DNA from: Deltaproteobacteria bacterium
GTDB lineage: Bacteria > Desulfobacterota > Binatia > HRBIN30 > CADEER01
NCBI GenBank assembly: GCA_029262455.1
Contig: JAJCZJ010000088.1
Coordinates: 206,273-270,272 of the forward strand
Direction: 5' to 3'
Length of the DNA: 64,000 nt
How positions within the stretch are numbered: the stretch's first letter is position 1; each line of letters starts with the position of its first letter. A program made the translations under genes and the position numbers. Shown here one piece after another: positions 61,737 to 64,000 of the stretch. The notes under the pieces are model-generated. The model had not been told where the DNA came from. It was given only the letters and a program-made list of their open reading frames with translations, and did not search any database.

Positions 61737-64000
61737 CTAGTCTCCCACCAAGGCTCGGGGTTGGCCAACCTCGACCGCGAGACGGCGCTCTGCGAGTGCG
61801 CAGTAGAGAACTGGTACGACAAACAATGTGACGAGAGCCACCGACATACCGCCGAAGGATGGGATCGCCATCGGCACCATGACATCCGAGCCCCTTCCGG
61901 TCGACGTCAACACCGGGACGAGTGCCAGAATCGTCGTTGCCGACGTCATCAGACATGGGCGAATTCGCCGGAGACCTGCTTGCACCGTCGCTTCGCGCAC
62001 AGCCTCTCGATCGCGAGGCGGGTCCTCGGCAAAATTCTGCTCGAGGTATGTCGCCATGATGACTCCGTCGTCGCTGGCGATTCCAAACAGCGCGAGGAAT
62101 CCGACCCACACCGCAACGCTGAGGTTATACGGACGAACCGCGAAAAGGTCGCGCATATTCGTACCCAATATGCTGAAGTCGAGGAACCAGTCCTGCCCGT
62201 AGAGCCAGAGCATGAGGAATCCTCCGGACCACGCTACGATGATTCCGGAGAACACCAGCATCGTCGTCGACACGCGACGAAACTGAAAGTAGAGCAGCAT
62301 GAAAATGAGAAACAGCGCCAGGGGTAGCACGACCGCAAGTTTTTTGGTCGCCCGAATCTGATTTTCGTAACTACCGGCGAACGTGTAGCTCACCCCTGCC
62401 GGCAGCTCGAATTCCCCACTGGCTCGCTTCTCGTCGAGGAAGCGCTGCGCTTCCTCGACGACGTCGACCTCGCCCTTGCCGGGTACCATGTCGAAAACGA
62501 CGTATCCGACTAGAAACGTGTCCTCGCTCTTGATGACTTGCGGGCCAGCCGTGTAGCGAATCGTAGCCAGTTGCTCGAGCGGTATCTGCTCACCACTGGC
62601 CGAAGGCACGAGGATTCGTCCGAGCGACTCGACTCGATCGCGCAGCTCGCGCAGGTAGCGCACGCGCACCGGGTAGCGCTCACGGCCTTCGACGGTGGTC
62701 GTGATCCGCTTCCCGCCGATGGCTACCTCAATGACGCCCTGGACAGCTTTGAGCCGCACCCCGTAGCGCGCAATCGATTCTCGGTCGATTTCGATTTCGA
62801 GGTACGGCTTGCCAATGATTCGGTCGGCGATCACGGTTTGCGGCTCAACGGACGGAACTTGCTTGAGAAGCTTCTCCATCTCGAGCCCTACGCGCTCGAT
62901 CGTCTCCAGATCCGGCCCTTTGATCTTGACTCCCATCGGAGCCCGCATTCCGCTCTGGAGCATCACGATACGAGCCGCGATGGGTTGGAGACGAGGCGCA
63001 CCCGTCATGCCCGGCACCTCCGCCGCCGCGACGATCTCGCTCCAAATATCCGAGGTCGAATGAATGTTCTGTCGCCACTGCCGGTAGGGACGACCATCGT
63101 CGTCCTCGACCAAGTCGCCGTTCTCCCGTGCGTACTCCCCGCTGCTCTCGTCGTAGCGGAACTTCAGCCGGCGGCCGGCGCGGTCCGTTCGGTACTCGGA
63201 CTTGTAGTTGACGACGGTTTCGAACATCGACACCGGCGCCGGGTCGAGGGGACTCTCGACCCGACCCAGCTTGCCAACAGCAAGCTCGACCTCTGGAATA
63301 GCGTTGATCGCCATCACCTGCTTCTCGAGCATCTTCATCGCCTGGCCGATTGATGCATGCGGCATCGTCGTCGGCATGTGAAGAAAGGAACCTTCGTCGA
63401 GCGACGGCATGAATTCCTTGCCCATACCCGGGAACGCCTCCTGGGCGGGGGCCATGAAGCGCGACGATCGAACGCTGTCGGGAAGAAAACCGAAGACACC
63501 GTCGACGCCCAGCCAAGCCATTGCACCGAGAACAATCAGCATCGTCGGGACCAAAAGAAACGCCGCTTTGTTCCTCAAGCACCAACGAAGGATCGACTCA
63601 TAGAAGTGCTGAAACACCAGAAACGCGACGAGCACTCCACCAATCAACCCGACGACGAAGAGCAAGTTCCGCACAGACCCTGCCTCCGGCCCCAGCGGTA
63701 GCCAGTGGTCGGCGAGAACGATCGCGACAAAGAGCGCCACGAGACCGTTCGCCACCCACGGCAGCACCCATGCGTGGCGCTGGGGAAGCCGGGACTCGCC
63801 CAAACGGTAGAGGGCCAGGGCGATGAGGGCAAAGCCGGCAAGCCCGAATCCGAGTGCGATCAACACAACTCCTGCCAGCGCAAGTCCCGCACTCGCGGCC
63901 AGCCGAAGCCCTTCTCGCCTGACCGCTGACCGGTCGCGAAAAAGCATGTGCGCAAAAGGCGGGATGAGAGTGAGCGACACAATGACGGACGCGACGAGCG
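61737..64000 (-). CDS. Heavy-metal RND permease of system 3, C-terminal part (5' end outside window)
   Basis: About 754 residues are visible; the frame is open through the window end (LVASVIVSLTLIPPF). From there an unusual stretch of about 110 residues with extra hydrophobic helices (LALAGVVLIALGFGLAGF, LVALFVAIVLADHWL, LFVVGLIGGVLVAFLVFQHF) separates it from the second periplasmic loop. Later blocks FMPSLDEGSFLHMPTTMPH, IVPSASGEQIPLEQLATI, GASYENQ-like AGSYENQIRATKK and DGVIMATYLEQ are standard CusA/HME features. No TM4 sequence is available, so metal preference is unknown. Confidence 0.88.
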   Translation of the reverse strand, partial: LVASVIVSLTLIPPFAHMLFRDRSAVRREGLRLAASAGLALAGVVLIALGFGLAGFALIALALYRLGESRLPQRHAWVLPWVANGLVALFVAIVLADHWLPLGPEAGSVRNLLFVVGLIGGVLVAFLVFQHFYESILRWCLRNKAAFLLVPTMLIVLGAMAWLGVDGVFGFLPDSVRSSRFMAPAQEAFPGMGKEFMPSLDEGSFLHMPTTMPHASIGQAMKMLEKQVMAINAIPEVELAVGKLGRVESPLDPAPVSMFETVVNYKSEYRTDRAGRRLKFRYDESSGEYARENGDLVEDDDGRPYRQWRQNIHSTSDIWSEIVAAAEVPGMTGAPRLQPIAARIVMLQSGMRAPMGVKIKGPDLETIERVGLEMEKLLKQVPSVEPQTVIADRIIGKPYLEIEIDRESIARYGVRLKAVQGVIEVAIGGKRITTTVEGRERYPVRVRYLRELRDRVESLGRILVPSASGEQIPLEQLATIRYTAGPQVIKSEDTFLVGYVVFDMVPGKGEVDVVEEAQRFLDEKRASGEFELPAGVSYTFAGSYENQIRATKKLAVVLPLALFLIFMLLYFQFRRVSTTMLVFSGIIVAWSGGFLMLWLYGQDWFLDFSILGTNMRDLFAVRPYNLSVAVWVGFLALFGIASDDGVIMATYLEQNFAEDPPRDREAVREATVQAGLRRIRPCLMTSATTILALVPVLTSTGRGSDVMVPMAIPSFGGMSVALVTLFVVPVLYCALAERRLAVEVGQPRALVGD

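Overview
The window is about 64 kb of GC-rich, densely coded DNA with short intergenic gaps. It looks like a chromosome fragment from an uncultured Gram-negative bacterium. Outer-membrane TolC-type channels, RND pumps, a lipoprotein, dockerin-like GDCN...DADSNGN calcium repeats in a secreted protein, a PhaR-type regulator and Rieske/epoxide-hydrolase/acyl-CoA enzymes fit the deltaproteobacterial sphere, for example Binatota-like or Myxococcota-like lineages. That placement is inference, because the window has no rRNA or other marker gene.

Layout. 1-5.6 kb: 3' end of an acyl-CoA dehydrogenase, a metallo-beta-lactamase-fold hydrolase, an ATP-pyrophosphatase fusion protein, a GH20 hexosaminidase lipoprotein and a small membrane protein. 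5.6-8.6 kb: an accessory patch with a dockerin-like secreted protein and a VapBC pair, bracketed by two direct copies of a dispersed repeat. 8.6-12.8 kb: a molybdenum-cofactor operon (nitrilase-family hydrolase, MoeA, MoeA fused to a periplasmic-binding-protein-like domain). 12.9-16.7 kb: PhaR-like regulator, glyoxalase-type enzymes, GalE and a DsbA/HCCA-isomerase protein. 16.7-26.6 kb: TPR membrane protein, EthD protein, an ATP-grasp enzyme paired with a catalytically dead HtrA-like protein, pabB-pabC, a zinc alcohol dehydrogenase and an epoxide hydrolase. 26.7-31 kb: two tandem YfhO-like membrane proteins. 31-42.7 kb: Lon, a Rieske oxygenase, a double-length UvrA, a phosphofructokinase and an SDR. 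42.8-46.6 kb: a thioredoxin-fold selenoprotein with an in-frame TGA and a SECIS-like hairpin, a DUF4143 ATPase with a large palindrome at its start, and an APH-fold kinase. 46.7-64 kb: a heavy-metal efflux island with two complete tripartite RND systems pointing at each other, a TlpA-like thioredoxin, Cys/His-rich small exported proteins at the head of each operon, a second DUF4143 ATPase, a broken nucleotidyl-cyclase gene and the 3' part of a third RND permease.

The strongest non-routine observation is the selenoprotein at 42771-43859. A stop-to-stop gene caller splits it into two ORFs, but frame, fold and a GGUCU-loop hairpin 20 nt after the UGA all support Sec insertion. Other points worth a second look are the HtrA-like protein that has lost all three catalytic residues, the palindromes abutting the starts of both DUF4143 genes, a 200-bp inverted-repeat-ended element that exactly fills the pabC/adh gap, and the Cys-rich quadruple repeat on an RND adaptor.
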